In this document: piece by piece, positions 8,873-18,606 of the stretch
Position numbering within the stretch: the stretch's first letter is position 1
Layout of the letters: every line of letters starts with the position of its first letter
Assembly (NCBI RefSeq): GCF_014696105.1
Contig: NZ_JACJPO010000061.1
Location: 1-64,000 of the forward strand
Length of the DNA: 64,000 nucleotides
Reading direction: 5' to 3'
Origin: Microcoleus sp. FACHB-1515
GTDB taxonomy: Bacteria > Cyanobacteriota > Cyanobacteriia > Elainellales > Elainellaceae
Position numbers and translations under genes: made by a program
The notes under the pieces: generated by a model
Told to the model about the DNA's origin: nothing
What the model saw: only the letters and a program-made list of their open reading frames with translations
Databases searched by the model: none

Positions 8873-10657
8873 ATGAGAGGTTTCAGTCCGATCGTCGCTT
8901 CTGAACAAAAAGCCAGCCAGCAAATTCCGACGCTGCAACGGCTTTTTGGCTATCTGCGGCCTTATCGTCAAGAAGTGCCGATCGCCATTCTCATGGTGGC
9001 AATTGGAGCCGCGACTCAATCAATCGGACCTGCCTTAATTGGCTGGTCGATCGACAACCTCATTCGCCCTGGCAATCTGCGCGGACTGCTGATTATGTTG
9101 GCAATTCTAGCGCTCAACTATATTGGCGGCATCATAGCAATTCGTCAGCAAATATATCGCGTTGGCTGGATTATGCAGCGCTTGCTGGCGCAGTTGCGGC
9201 AAGATATTTTTCTCAAAATTCAAAGTTTACCTGTGAGCTTTTTTGATCGCTCTGAAGCTGGAGATTTGATGAGCCGCTTGCTCAACGATGTGAGTACCGT
9301 CAATCAGGCGTTTGGACAGACGATCGCGCAAATGTTGGGCAACTTATTCAGCTTAATCGGCATCATTATTGCAATGCTGGTAATCGATATACGACTAGGA
9401 TTGTTGAGCAATTTAATTGTGCCGCTGATGATTTTAACAACCCAGTTTTTTGCTCGCTGGGCGCGATCGCGCTTTCGTTTGACCAGAGAAACGATCGGCG
9501 ATCTTTCCACCAAAATTGAAGAAGATATCGGCAGTATTCGCGAAGCGCAAGCCTTCAATCGCGTTCAAACAAACATTCGCGAGTTTGTGGAGTTAAATGC
9601 CGCAAATCGCGATGCAAATATTAGTGCGGTTGCAATTACGGCAGCGTTCTTGCCCTCGATCGATTTTCTCAATTCGATCGCCACTGCACTCGTTCTTGCC
9701 TATGGTGGTTATTTGGCCGTAACGGGTCAGGCAACAGTCGGCGTTGTCACGGCATTTCTACTTTACGTGCAGCAGTTTTTTCGCCCGATTCAGATATTGA
9801 GTCAGTTCTATACGCAGGCGCAGTCGGCTTTGGCGGGAGCCGAGCGAATTTTTCGCTTGATTGATGAGCCTGCCAAGCTGGAAGATGCACCGAATGCAAC
9901 TACAATGCCACCCGTGCAAGGCGAAGTTGAATTTGAAAGTGTTTCCTTTGGATACACCGCCAAACAACTTGTTTTAAACAATGTTAGTTTGCACGCGAAG
10001 CCCGGACAAATGATTGCTTTAGTGGGGTCAACAGGAGCAGGTAAAAGCACAATCATTAACTTAATTTTGCGCTTTTATGATGTGAGCGCGGGCAGCGTCA
10101 GAATTGATGGAATTGATGTGCGATCGATCACGCAATCTAGCCTGCGTCGCCAGATTGGTCTCGTCTTGCAGGACAACATTTTGTTTAGCGGTACGGTCGC
10201 TGAAAATATCGCCTTCGGTCGTCCCAACGCGACCCAAGCGGAAATTGAAGCAGCCGCTGAAACAGCGAACGTTCATGAATTTATTACGCAACTTCCGCAA
10301 GGCTATGCGACTTTATTGGGTGAGCGCGGATCGAACCTCAGTCAGGGACAGCGGCAACTGATCAGCATCGCCCGCGCTGTGCTGGTGAATCCTCGCATTT
10401 TGATTTTGGACGAGGCAACAAGCAGCATTGATACGCGAACCGAAAAACTTGTTCAGGCCGCGATCGATCGACTGTTGAGCGATCGAACCAGCTTCGTAAT
10501 CGCGCATCGGCTCAGTACGGTGACACAAGCTGATCAGGTGTTGGTGATTCAGCAAGGGCAAATTGTTGAACGTGGAACGCATCAGGAATTAATTGACAAG
10601 CAAGGCGTTTATGCGAATTTGTATGCGCTACAGCTTGGAGCCGCTAGCCCAGTTTGA
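8873..10657 (+). CDS. ABC exporter half-transporter, catalytic partner (594 aa)
   Basis: Six transmembrane helices (about residues 30-330) plus a nucleotide-binding domain. Walker A is GSTGAGKS. Walker B is canonical with Asp513-Glu514 (LILDEATSSID), and the switch His is present (His545, IAHRLS). The signature motif, however, is LSQGQ (489-493) rather than LSGGQ. Paired with the 6328-8139 protein this gives one consensus ATP site (this Walker A/B/H-loop with the partner's LSGGQ) and one degenerate site (partner Walker B Asp and Gln switch with this LSQGQ). This is the arrangement seen in heterodimeric exporters. It lies 12 nt after the GNAT gene and is probably in the same transcript. The substrate is unknown. 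Confidence 0.9.
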   Translation: MRGFSPIVASEQKASQQIPTLQRLFGYLRPYRQEVPIAILMVAIGAATQSIGPALIGWSIDNLIRPGNLRGLLIMLAILALNYIGGIIAIRQQIYRVGWIMQRLLAQLRQDIFLKIQSLPVSFFDRSEAGDLMSRLLNDVSTVNQAFGQTIAQMLGNLFSLIGIIIAMLVIDIRLGLLSNLIVPLMILTTQFFARWARSRFRLTRETIGDLSTKIEEDIGSIREAQAFNRVQTNIREFVELNAANRDANISAVAITAAFLPSIDFLNSIATALVLAYGGYLAVTGQATVGVVTAFLLYVQQFFRPIQILSQFYTQAQSALAGAERIFRLIDEPAKLEDAPNATTMPPVQGEVEFESVSFGYTAKQLVLNNVSLHAKPGQMIALVGSTGAGKSTIINLILRFYDVSAGSVRIDGIDVRSITQSSLRRQIGLVLQDNILFSGTVAENIAFGRPNATQAEIEAAAETANVHEFITQLPQGYATLLGERGSNLSQGQRQLISIARAVLVNPRILILDEATSSIDTRTEKLVQAAIDRLLSDRTSFVIAHRLSTVTQADQVLVIQQGQIVERGTHQELIDKQGVYANLYALQLGAASPV

Positions 10658-10709
10658 GGTTGGCTTGATGAACTTCGATCGCGAAATTGAAACTCAAGAA
10701 AATTGAAAG

Positions 10710-10931
10710 ATGGTGACTGATTCAAACTTCATTAAGCTCGACCAGTTTTTGAAATTTGTGGGAGCAGTGCAGACCGGAGGCGAAGCGAAACTATTAATTC
10801 AAGATGGACAGGTGCAGGTCAACGGCAGCATTGAAACTCGACGGGGACGCAAACTCGTTCAAGGCGATCGCGTCTTCACAATGGGCGAAAGCTATCACGT
10901 TGATTTGGCGGAAGGGCGATCGAATTCTTAG
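10710..10931 (+). CDS. S4-domain RNA-binding protein (73 aa, YbcJ/YaaA-like)
   Basis: Single-domain S4 protein. The pattern IKLDQFLKFVGAVQTGGEAK, then VQVNGSIETRRGRKL and GDRV, is the S4 alpha-L RNA-binding fold with its conserved basic loop. Stand-alone S4 proteins of this size (YbcJ, YaaA) bind structured RNA, often of ribosomal origin; the exact role is undefined. It starts at an ATG at 10710, 52 nt after the exporter gene, and is followed by a 137-nt gap before dnaK. It could be the last gene of the ABC operon. Confidence 0.85.
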   Translation: MVTDSNFIKLDQFLKFVGAVQTGGEAKLLIQDGQVQVNGSIETRRGRKLVQGDRVFTMGESYHVDLAEGRSNS

Positions 10932-11068
10932 CCGCGCCCTGAGAGGTGTGGAAAACCGACCGGACGATGCCAGCTTTTCCCTAGCCACAAAGCCTTTTCG
11001 CGTTCAAGATAGAATGAAGCAATATTATTGTTCTTAACCTTCGGTAGACGCGAGGAGCTTCGCAGCGC

Positions 11069-13738
11069 ATGGGCAGAGTAGTCGGCATTGACCTGGGGAC
11101 AACCAACTCAGTCGTCGCCGTGATGGAAGGCGGCAAACCCGTTGTGATCGCCAATGCTGAAGGTTTGCGAACTACGCCTTCTGTCGTCGGCTTCAGCAAA
11201 GAAGGCGAACAGCTTGTCGGGCAAATGGCACGACGGCAAGCCGTTTTGAATCCGCAAAACACCTTTGCGGGCGTGAAGCGCTTCATCGGCCAAAAATACG
11301 CAGAACTGCGGCCAGAAACCAAGCGCGTTCCGTACACGATTCGCAAAGATGAATACGGCAACGTCAAAATCAAGTGTCCGCGCTTGCAAAAAGAATTTGC
11401 GCCCGAAGAAATCAGCGCGATCGTGCTTCGCAAGCTGGCTGAAGAAGCGTCGCGATATCTAGGGCAAGACGTCACCGGAGCCGTGATTACCGTTCCGGCC
11501 TACTTCAACGATTCACAGCGGCAGGCGACTCGCGACGCAGGGCGGATTGCCGGACTGGAAGTCTTGCGAATTTTGAATGAGCCGACGGCGGCTTCGCTGG
11601 CGTATGGACTCGATCGCGAAGACAGCCAAACGATCTTGGTGTTCGACTTGGGCGGCGGCACGTTCGATGTATCCGTCCTCGATGTGGGTGATGGCGTGTT
11701 TGAAGTTCGCGCCACGTCCGGAGACACGCAGCTTGGCGGCAACGATTTCGACAAAAAAATTGTGGATTGGCTTGCCGAACAGTTTTTAGAGCAGGAAGGC
11801 ATCGACCTGAGAAAAGATCGTCAATCGCTGCAACGCCTGATGGAAGCGGCAGAAAAAGCCAAAATCGAACTTTCCGGCGTCTCCGTGACGGAGATCAATT
11901 TGCCGTTCATCACCGCAACCGAAGACGGGCCGAAGCATCTGGAGACGCGATTGACGCGATCGCAATTTGAAGATTTGTGCGGCGATCTGGTCAGCCGTCT
12001 GCGCGGCCCCGTCAAGCAGGCGCTCAACGATGCCGGGATCAGTCCATATGAAATCGATGAGGTCGTCTTGGTGGGCGGCTCGACGCGCATTCCGATGGTG
12101 AAGCAGTTGGTGCGGGCGCTGATCGATCGCGAACCCAACGAAAACGTCAACCCGGATGAAGTCGTCGCGGTTGGTGCAGCCATTCAAGCGGGCGTTCTGA
12201 CTTCGGAAGTAAAAGACATTCTGCTGCTGGATGTGACGCCGCTCTCGGTCGGGCTGGAAACGATCGGCGGCGTAATGAAAAAGCTGATTCCGCGCAACAC
12301 CACGATCCCGACGCGCAAATCCGACATCTTTTCAACGGCGGAAAACAATCAAACGCTGGTGGAAGTTCATGTTTTGCAGGGCGAGCGCGAAATGGCGAAC
12401 GACAACAAATCGCTCGGTCGCTTCAAGCTGATGGGGATTCCGCCTGCGCCCAGAGGCGTCCCGCAAATTGTCGTTTCGTTTGACATCGACGCGAACGGCA
12501 TTTTGCAGGTCACAGCCGTCGATCGCACGACCGGACGCGAACAGGGCATCACAATTCAAGGCGCATCGACGCTGCTGGAATCCGAAGTGCAGCGGATGAT
12601 TTCGGAAGCGGAGAAGTTCGCCAACGAAGACCGGGAACGGCGCGATCGCGTTGAAAAGAAAACCAAAGCCGAAGCCTTGACCTTTGAGGCGGAACGTAAA
12701 CTGCGCGAAGTCGCCCTCGACTTTGGAATGCAGTTCGCCAGTTCTCGCCGCCGCGAAATCGAAAGCTTGGTGCGCGAACTGCGGCAGGCTTTGGCCGATC
12801 AAGACGAACGGGCGATCGACGTGGCGCAAACGGAACTGCGCGACGCAATTTCAGAACTCAACCGCGAAGCGTATCTCGACGCTAGAGACGAAGAAGCGGC
12901 AGATGGCTTCTTTGGTTCGGTGAAGCGAACGATCAGCGGCATTGGCGATGCGCTGTTGGGCGACGACGATGAAGACTGGTATCGCGACCCGTACCGCGAT
13001 CCGTATGCCAGAGACGATCGCGACTATTATTCTGGTCGCGACACCTACCGCGATTCCTATTCACGTGACAGCTTCAGCCGTCCCGATAGCCGTCCGACAC
13101 GCGATGACTATTACGATCGCGGCTACCGGGACGATTCCTACTCGCGAGGCGGACGCAACGATTATTCCAGCGACAGCTATCGCGACGATCGCTACAGCCG
13201 TCCGAGCCGCAACGGTCAAGATGACTACAGTGGCCGCGACTACGAGCAAGACGACTATCAAACCGACCGCTACAGCGATCGCGACAGCTACGGCCAGGCA
13301 CGCAGCAATCGCAGCGATTACAACAGCTCAAACGACCGCTACAGCGATCGCAGCAGCCGCAATTCCTACGACCGCACCGACCGAAACAGCTACGAAGATG
13401 ATCGTTCCAGTCGGCGCGATCGCTATGCAGAAGATAGCTACTCGGAAGGTAGCTATCAGGCCGATCGCCGCAGCCGCAGCGACTACGAGCAGGACTACGA
13501 CCAGTCTCGCAGTCAGCCGCGCCGCCCCAGCAGCGATGTGAATCCGCGATCGCAGCCGCGCAGCGAAGACGAACGCCGCCGCGACGCCTATGTCGATCGA
13601 TCGGCAGACCGCTATCGCGCCAATGACGATCAAGACGACTGGGACGATCGATCGGAGCGATCGCGTCGTTCAGCCTACGATAGCCGCTATGAGAATCGCG
13701 CCAGCGACGACTGGGACGATGACGACGATGCCTGGTAA
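11069..13738 (+). CDS. dnaK3: Hsp70 chaperone, DnaK3-type, with long R/D/S/Y-rich tail (889 aa)
   Basis: ATP-dependent chaperone. The nucleotide-binding domain starts with [17 protein letters not shown] and includes [16 protein letters not shown]. The substrate-binding domain follows ([20 protein letters not shown]) and then the helical lid, to about residue 630. From about residue 635 to 889 the protein turns into an Arg/Asp/Ser/Tyr-rich low-complexity tail with irregular repeats such as [18 protein letters not shown] and RDSY/RSDY units, ending in acidic residues and Trp. Ordinary DnaK has about 640 residues. Extended C-termini plus an adjacent dnaJ without zinc finger are features of cyanobacterial DnaK3 (Synechocystis sll1932/sll1933), which is membrane-associated. 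The assignment to DnaK3 rests on the tail and the dnaJ neighbour. No CIRCE element is visible upstream. Confidence 0.92.
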   Translation: MGRVVGIDLGTTNSVVAVMEGGKPVVIANAEGLRTTPSVVGFSKEGEQLVGQMARRQAVLNPQNTFAGVKRFIGQKYAELRPETKRVPYTIRKDEYGNVKIKCPRLQKEFAPEEISAIVLRKLAEEASRYLGQDVTGAVITVPAYFNDSQRQATRDAGRIAGLEVLRILNEPTAASLAYGLDREDSQTILVFDLGGGTFDVSVLDVGDGVFEVRATSGDTQLGGNDFDKKIVDWLAEQFLEQEGIDLRKDRQSLQRLMEAAEKAKIELSGVSVTEINLPFITATEDGPKHLETRLTRSQFEDLCGDLVSRLRGPVKQALNDAGISPYEIDEVVLVGGSTRIPMVKQLVRALIDREPNENVNPDEVVAVGAAIQAGVLTSEVKDILLLDVTPLSVGLETIGGVMKKLIPRNTTIPTRKSDIFSTAENNQTLVEVHVLQGEREMANDNKSLGRFKLMGIPPAPRGVPQIVVSFDIDANGILQVTAVDRTTGREQGITIQGASTLLESEVQRMISEAEKFANEDRERRDRVEKKTKAEALTFEAERKLREVALDFGMQFASSRRREIESLVRELRQALADQDERAIDVAQTELRDAISELNREAYLDARDEEAADGFFGSVKRTISGIGDALLGDDDEDWYRDPYRDPYARDDRDYYSGRDTYRDSYSRDSFSRPDSRPTRDDYYDRGYRDDSYSRGGRNDYSSDSYRDDRYSRPSRNGQDDYSGRDYEQDDYQTDRYSDRDSYGQARSNRSDYNSSNDRYSDRSSRNSYDRTDRNSYEDDRSSRRDRYAEDSYSEGSYQADRRSRSDYEQDYDQSRSQPRRPSSDVNPRSQPRSEDERRRDAYVDRSADRYRANDDQDDWDDRSERSRRSAYDSRYENRASDDWDDDDDAW

Positions 13739-13773
13739 GCACTAATCGATTCCTGTATTCCTTCTTTTGATCC

Positions 13774-14724
13774 ATGCAGAACTTTCGGAACTATTACGAG
13801 ATTCTGGGAGTTCCCAGAGACGCCACCGCCGAGGAAATCAAAAAAGTCTATCGAAAGCTAGCGCGGCAATATCATCCTGACCTCAATCCAGGCAACAAAG
13901 CCGCTGAGGAAAAATTTAAGGACGTGAACGAAGCCTACGAAGTCCTTTCCGACACGGGCAAACGCGCTCAATACGACCAGTTCAGCCGTTTCTGGAAAAA
14001 AGGCGGATTTCAGGGCGGCAACGCACCGAAAGCTCGTGGTTGGGGTGGCGGTGGCAATCGCACCGCGACGCAAGAAGACGTTGACTTCAGCAAATATGCT
14101 GATTTCGACAGCTTCGTCGATCAGTTGCTCAACCGTCCCCCTGCCGCCAGCGACGATCGCGACCGGTTCCGCCCTGGAACCAGCAAGACCAGCTACACCG
14201 TTTCGCGTCCTGGTCCCCGCAACGCCGAAGCTCGTCTCACCGTACCGCTGGGCAAAGCCTACACCGGAGGCCGCGAGCGAATTCGCTTAGAGGACGGGCG
14301 ATCGCTCGAAGTGAGTATGCCGCCCGCAATGGTCAACGGCCAGCGCATCCGCCTGAAAGGGCAAGGCGTCTCCGGCGGCGATCTCTACCTCAAAATCGAC
14401 GTAGCTCCACACCCGTTTTTTAAGGTGGACGGCGCAGACATTACCTGCCAGCTACCGCTAACGCCGAGTGAAGCGGTTTTGGGAGGGGCGATCGAAGTTC
14501 CCACCCTCGACGGCCTCGTCAAAATGATGATCCCCGCTGGCGTCCGCGCAGGCCAAAAGCTACGCCTTGGCAACAAAGGCTACCCGATCAACGGCAAGCG
14601 CGGTGACCAAATCGTTGAAGTTCAAATCGCCATTCCCAAAGACATCACCCAGCCAGAACGCGACCTCTACGAAAAAATTCGCCAGCTTGAATCCTTCAAC
14701 CCACGATCGAATTTAGCACTTTAG
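13774..14724 (+). CDS. dnaJ3: DnaJ-class co-chaperone without zinc finger (316 aa), DnaJ3-like
   Basis: J domain at residues 5-70 with the HPD motif at 34-36. This is followed by a Gly-rich region (about 75-95) and two C-terminal beta domains ([20 protein letters not shown] and the [19 protein letters not shown] block). The cysteine-rich zinc finger of type I DnaJ is absent, so it is a type II/CbpA-like protein. It stimulates the ATPase of its Hsp70 partner and delivers clients. It lies 35 nt downstream of the dnaK3-like gene, so the two are surely co-expressed. The start is the ATG at 13774. Confidence 0.92.
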   Translation: MQNFRNYYEILGVPRDATAEEIKKVYRKLARQYHPDLNPGNKAAEEKFKDVNEAYEVLSDTGKRAQYDQFSRFWKKGGFQGGNAPKARGWGGGGNRTATQEDVDFSKYADFDSFVDQLLNRPPAASDDRDRFRPGTSKTSYTVSRPGPRNAEARLTVPLGKAYTGGRERIRLEDGRSLEVSMPPAMVNGQRIRLKGQGVSGGDLYLKIDVAPHPFFKVDGADITCQLPLTPSEAVLGGAIEVPTLDGLVKMMIPAGVRAGQKLRLGNKGYPINGKRGDQIVEVQIAIPKDITQPERDLYEKIRQLESFNPRSNLAL

Positions 14725-14789
14725 GCTTGGGTGTCGGGTGATAGGGGTTAGGGGAAGGCAGAGGGCAGGAGGCAGCGGTTCGGAAACCA

Positions 14790-14930
14790 GAGACGCGGTC
14801 GGCACAGCCAATGCGAAGCGCAACATTGACACGCACGAGTAATCCCTTGCGTGGGGGTCAGGGGAAGGCACTCCCCCCTATGGGGTTGGAGGTGTGTGGG
14901 GGCAACCCCAACACTCCACTGGCTCGGAAA
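14790..14930 (+). repeat. Interspersed intergenic repeat, copy A
   Basis: About 140 bp that recurs in inverted orientation at 52421-52563. Shared blocks are GAGACGCGG, CCAATGCGAAGCGC, ACATTGACAC, GGGGTTGGAGGTGTG, GGCAACCCCAACACTCCAC and TGGCTCGGAA. Both copies lie between genes. There is no open frame or transposase in it. It fills most of the 350-nt gap between the dnaJ3-like gene and the MalK-type ATPase; the remaining bases hold only GGGTGTCGGGTGATAGGGG-type degenerate sequence. Confidence 0.8.
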
Positions 14931-15074
14931 CAGGGAATAAGCTGAAAGGCGATCCGGAACGGATCAGCTTTGCTGGCCGCGAAGCGCTGTCCGCAGGAAT
15001 CGATCCCTCCACTTCCGAAAATCTTCGATCGCCCAGTTGTACGATCAAAAAACCGTTTGCAGCTTTCTTTTCCA

Positions 15075-16163
15075 ATGGCAACCGTTCGTCTCGAAGAAAT
15101 CGCCCGCCGCTTCAACAACGTCACCGCGATCGAAAACATCTCGTTTGAAGTGCCAGACGGCCAATTTTGGGTACTCGTCGGGCCGTCCGGCTGCGGCAAA
15201 TCCACGATTTTACGGACGATCGCCGGACTCGAAGCCGCCACATCGGGACGACTTTACATTGGCGATCGACTGGTCAACCAAGTTCCCGCCCGCCAGCGCG
15301 ACGTGGCAATGGTTTTCCAAAACTACGCCCTCTACCCGCACATGAGCGTCGCCGAAAATCTCGCCTTCGGCCTCAAAATGCGGAACACCGATCCCAAAAC
15401 AATTCAATCGCGGATCGAAGCCGTCGCCCGATCACTCGACATCGCCCACCTGCTCGATCGCAAACCGCGCCAGCTATCCGGTGGACAGCAGCAGCGCGTC
15501 GCCTTGGGACGAGCGATCGCCCGTCAACCGCAAGTTTTCCTGCTCGACGAACCACTTTCCAACCTCGACGCCAAACTGCGAGACGAAACCCGCGCCGAAC
15601 TCAAACAGCTTCACCAGCGCGTTTGCAACACAACAATTTATGTAACGCACGATCAGGTCGAAGCGATGACGCTGGCGGATCAAATCGTTGTACTCGATCG
15701 CGGCCACGTTCAGCAGATTGGCGATCCGCAAACAATCTACGCTCAGCCTGCCAATCAAATGGTCGCGACCTTCTTAGGCAGTCCACCGATGAATCTGCTG
15801 GCTGCGACATATGACGGCGCGGCTTTTCGGATTGAAGCGCAGACGATTCCCTGTCCCGATCGCCTCCGTCCAGCCTTACGATCGGCTCAAGGTCAGCGCG
15901 TCAATCTCGGCATCCGTCCAGAACAGATTCACCTGTCGGATGCCGACGCACACTTGAAGGCGGAAGTGACGATCGTAGAACCGTTGGGACGCGAAATTCT
16001 GGTGCGGGCAGTTGTTCCCACCGCCGAACTTCCCGCTCCGATTCTCAACATTCAGCTTGCACCTGAACTGCGTCCGCGAGTGGGCGATCGCTTGTCGCTG
16101 CGGCTGAATCTCGATCAGTTGTTTGTGTTTGATCCCACAACGGGCGATCGACTGAATCGGTAA
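15075..16163 (+). CDS. ABC transporter ATPase of the MalK/UgpC (CUT1) class (362 aa)
   Basis: Energises import of a sugar or related solute from the cytoplasmic side. The ABC domain carries Walker A GPSGCGKS, Q-loop, signature LSGGQQQRVALGRAI, Walker B VFLLDEPLSNLDAKLR and switch His (VTHDQVEAM). After residue about 235 comes an OB-type regulatory extension of the MalK/UgpC kind (LGIRPEQIHL). The start ATG at 15075 (MATVRLEEIARRF) is preferred because the frame upstream has no homology. It stands alone with no permease or binding-protein gene nearby, as is common for a shared CUT1 ATPase in cyanobacteria. It converges with cysQ, 16 nt away. Confidence 0.9.
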   Translation: MATVRLEEIARRFNNVTAIENISFEVPDGQFWVLVGPSGCGKSTILRTIAGLEAATSGRLYIGDRLVNQVPARQRDVAMVFQNYALYPHMSVAENLAFGLKMRNTDPKTIQSRIEAVARSLDIAHLLDRKPRQLSGGQQQRVALGRAIARQPQVFLLDEPLSNLDAKLRDETRAELKQLHQRVCNTTIYVTHDQVEAMTLADQIVVLDRGHVQQIGDPQTIYAQPANQMVATFLGSPPMNLLAATYDGAAFRIEAQTIPCPDRLRPALRSAQGQRVNLGIRPEQIHLSDADAHLKAEVTIVEPLGREILVRAVVPTAELPAPILNIQLAPELRPRVGDRLSLRLNLDQLFVFDPTTGDRLNR

Positions 16164-16179
16164 GTTCGATCGATTGTCG

Positions 16180-17064
16180 CTAGCTAGCTGCTGCGTCAAT
16201 CTGCTGAAGAATTTTTCCCGCTGCGCTGCATAATTCCGCATGGCAGTGACCGTTACTTGCCATCAAGCCGCCCCACTGATTCACATCTCCGGTGTTGTAG
16301 CGCAGCGGATTTCCATTGAAGTGCGTGAACTGTCCGCCTGCTTCGGTCAAAATTAATTCGGGTGCAGCCATGTCCCAATCTTTCGGAGCAGATTTGCCGG
16401 AAAGCGAAATGTAAACATCAGCTTTTTGCTCGACGATCGCCGCAATCTTGCCGCCGACGCTCCCGACAAATACTTGATTTTGACAGGGCAACTGCTCTAG
16501 AAGCTGATTGAAGCGATCGTCTCGGTGCGATCGACTCACGACGACACGCAAATCCGACGATCGCGATCGGCCTGACACGCGCACCTGTCGCACCGTTCCA
16601 TTCGGCGTTTCCACAAACGCTCCGCCGCCCAAAGTCGCGTAGTACAGCTTTTCGAGTTCCGGGCAAGCAACAACGCTGAGGACAGGCCGACCCTGGTAGG
16701 CCAAGGCGAGGTGAAAGGCGAATTCTCCGGTGCGATCGATGAAATCTCGCGTCCCGTCGAGCGGGTCAAGAATCCACACCCACTCTTGCGGCAGTGCGGC
16801 AGATTTGGCTTTGTAGGTTTCTTCGCTGAGATAGCCGAATGCCTCAGTGCCAAGCGCATCTTCAAGCTTGCTGAGGACATAGCGATTGACGGCGAGATCG
16901 GCGGCGGTGACAGGTCCGTCTTTCTTTTCTTTCACGTCGAGATCGCTGGTGGCAAGTTCGCGATAGTAGGTGCGAAGAATGTCGGATGCGCCCCAGCCCA
17001 AGGTTCGAGCGATCGCCAGAATGTCTTCAACGGGCGATCCCGCGATCGAGTGTAAAGTGTTCAT
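16180..17064 (-). CDS. cysQ: 3'(2'),5'-bisphosphate nucleotidase / inositol monophosphatase family (CysQ-like, 294 aa)
   Basis: Mg2+-dependent, Li+-sensitive phosphatase fold. The metal-binding motifs are visible: acidic Glu-Glu in YLSEETYK, then WILDPLDGTRDFI (the D-P-L-D-G-T signature), and the distal WDMAAPELILTEAGG that supplies the last Asp. CysQ members hydrolyse 3'-phosphoadenosine 5'-phosphate, a by-product of sulphate assimilation; others act on inositol phosphates or fructose bisphosphate, so the substrate is inferred from overall similarity. Transcribed leftwards, 55 nt from the convergent-side PfkB gene region, with its own ATG at 17064. Confidence 0.85.
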   Translation of the reverse strand: MNTLHSIAGSPVEDILAIARTLGWGASDILRTYYRELATSDLDVKEKKDGPVTAADLAVNRYVLSKLEDALGTEAFGYLSEETYKAKSAALPQEWVWILDPLDGTRDFIDRTGEFAFHLALAYQGRPVLSVVACPELEKLYYATLGGGAFVETPNGTVRQVRVSGRSRSSDLRVVVSRSHRDDRFNQLLEQLPCQNQVFVGSVGGKIAAIVEQKADVYISLSGKSAPKDWDMAAPELILTEAGGQFTHFNGNPLRYNTGDVNQWGGLMASNGHCHAELCSAAGKILQQIDAAAS

Positions 17065-17119
17065 CGCATTCCTTTCACAACTGCCTCACCGCATTATAGG
17101 CGCGATCTCGTTCAATCCT

Positions 17120-17980
17120 TTACGCTTTAGCTTGGGTTATCCAGCTTCGCGTTCCAAAAAATTGACAGGATCGACCCGCAACGATCGCTGCTTGCGTCAA
17201 AGCTTGCTCAAATTGATGTTCAAACAAGAAGTGGCAGAAAGCACCATGAAAGATATCACCTGCTCCTGATGTATCAATTGCATCAATTGGCGCGACTGCA
17301 ATCTTGCCACTTTCCGATCGATCGCGCCACAAAATCGGTCGATCGCCCTGCGTTATCGCCATCTGTTCAACGCCTTGTGCAGCAAGGTACTCGAAGATTT
17401 CTGCTGCGGTATGGCAGTTGGGCGGCAAAAAGTTTGCAGAGCAAATGGCGTAATCCGCGTTTGATAAAACCTGCTCGAAACCAGCTTTCCAACTTCCCGC
17501 ATCGACGACAACGGGGATCGATCGCGCCCGCGCTGCCTGAGCGATCGCTGCTCCGATCGCCATCTGATGCCCATCTACCAAAACGACATCAACCTGGTCT
17601 AGCCAGTTGATTTGCAAAGCTTCTGCTTCCACCTGACGATGGACGGCGTTGATCGAAACGACGGCTCGATCGCCTCCTGCCGTTACCAAAATGGAAGACA
17701 CCGCAGGCGAATCAGTGCGATCGGGCGTGAGATCAATCAGTTGGACATGATGCGGTTGCAGTTCAGCGCGGATGAGGTTGGCGATCGCATGAGTTCCTAC
17801 CGCAGCCAGCAGCGTCGCTGAATTGCCCAAATGGGCAAACGTAACGGCGGCATTGGTGGCAGGGCCGCCCGCAGCGATCGCGCTTTCTTTCGCCACAACT
17901 TTTTGATTTTCCTGCGGCAGGGCATCGACACGATAAAGCAGATCCAGCGTGGCTAGCCCGACGAAAAGACCGGAAGCCAT
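17120..17980 (-). CDS. PfkB-family carbohydrate kinase (286 aa)
   Basis: Ribokinase-like sugar or nucleoside kinase. The N-terminal signature region is GLATLDLLYRVDALP with the Gly-rich AAGGPATNAAVTFAHLG. The C-terminal catalytic motif DTSGAGDIFHGAF contains the anion hole and the catalytic Asp. The lid is short. The substrate cannot be deduced, since the family includes ribokinase, fructokinase, adenosine kinase and others. It begins only 3 nt after the trpG stop on the same strand, so it is probably in the ybeY-dgkA-trpG transcript. Confidence 0.85.
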   Translation of the reverse strand: MASGLFVGLATLDLLYRVDALPQENQKVVAKESAIAAGGPATNAAVTFAHLGNSATLLAAVGTHAIANLIRAELQPHHVQLIDLTPDRTDSPAVSSILVTAGGDRAVVSINAVHRQVEAEALQINWLDQVDVVLVDGHQMAIGAAIAQAARARSIPVVVDAGSWKAGFEQVLSNADYAICSANFLPPNCHTAAEIFEYLAAQGVEQMAITQGDRPILWRDRSESGKIAVAPIDAIDTSGAGDIFHGAFCHFLFEHQFEQALTQAAIVAGRSCQFFGTRSWITQAKA

Positions 17981-17983
17981 TTG

Positions 17984-18595
17984 CTAAACGGCTGCGAGTT
18001 GGCGATCGCTCAGCGGCACAAGAAAGTTTCGCAGCAGCGCTTTTCCGGCTCCAGTCAGAATGCTTTCCGGATGAAACTGGACGCCTTGAATGTGCGGATA
18101 GTCGCGATGGCGAACGCCCATAATCGTACCGTCTTCAACCCAAGCGGTAATTTCGAGAACGTCCGGACAGGTGGCGCGATCGATCACCAAGCTGTGATAG
18201 CGCGTGGCCGTAAACGGATTGTCAAGCCCAGCAAACACGCCGATATTGGTGTGATGAACAGGTGAAGTTTTGCCGTGCATCAAGACGGGAGCCGATGTCA
18301 CCTGACCGCCGAAGACCAAGCCGATCGCTTGATGGCCGAGACAAACGCCTAAAATCGGAGTTGTTTTTCCCAGTTCCGTAATCACCTGCGGCGAAATTCC
18401 GGCATCTTCAGGCCGACCGGGACCCGGAGAAATCACGATGCCGTCCGGCTGAAGCTGCTGAATTTGGGCGATCGAAATTTGGTCGTTGCGATAAACCTGG
18501 ATGTCTTGAGCAACGGGCAATTCTGCGCCGAGTTCGCCAATGTACTGCACCAGGTTGTAGGTGAAGCTGTCGTAATTATCAATGACCAAAATCAT
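17984..18595 (-). CDS. trpG: Anthranilate / aminodeoxychorismate synthase glutamine amidotransferase subunit (203 aa)
   Basis: Class I glutamine amidotransferase that supplies ammonia from glutamine to chorismate-using synthases (TrpE, or PabB for folate). It shows the oxyanion motif [12 protein letters not shown], the nucleophile Cys85 in [10 protein letters not shown] and the His-Glu pair in VQFHPESIL. The start is the ATG at 18595 ([14 protein letters not shown]); the longer open frame upstream overlaps dgkA and is not coding. No trpE or pabB is nearby, so whether it serves tryptophan, folate or both is open. It lies 11 nt after dgkA. Confidence 0.9.
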   Translation of the reverse strand: MILVIDNYDSFTYNLVQYIGELGAELPVAQDIQVYRNDQISIAQIQQLQPDGIVISPGPGRPEDAGISPQVITELGKTTPILGVCLGHQAIGLVFGGQVTSAPVLMHGKTSPVHHTNIGVFAGLDNPFTATRYHSLVIDRATCPDVLEITAWVEDGTIMGVRHRDYPHIQGVQFHPESILTGAGKALLRNFLVPLSDRQLAAV

Positions 18596-18606
18596 AAAAA
18601 ATCGCC

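Noticed and set aside
12942-13775. Long frames on both strands over the dnaK3 tail
   Set aside because: They arise from the repetitive codons of the R/D/S/Y-rich tail (Ala/Thr-rich or Asp/Arg-rich shadows); dnaK3 reads continuously through the region.
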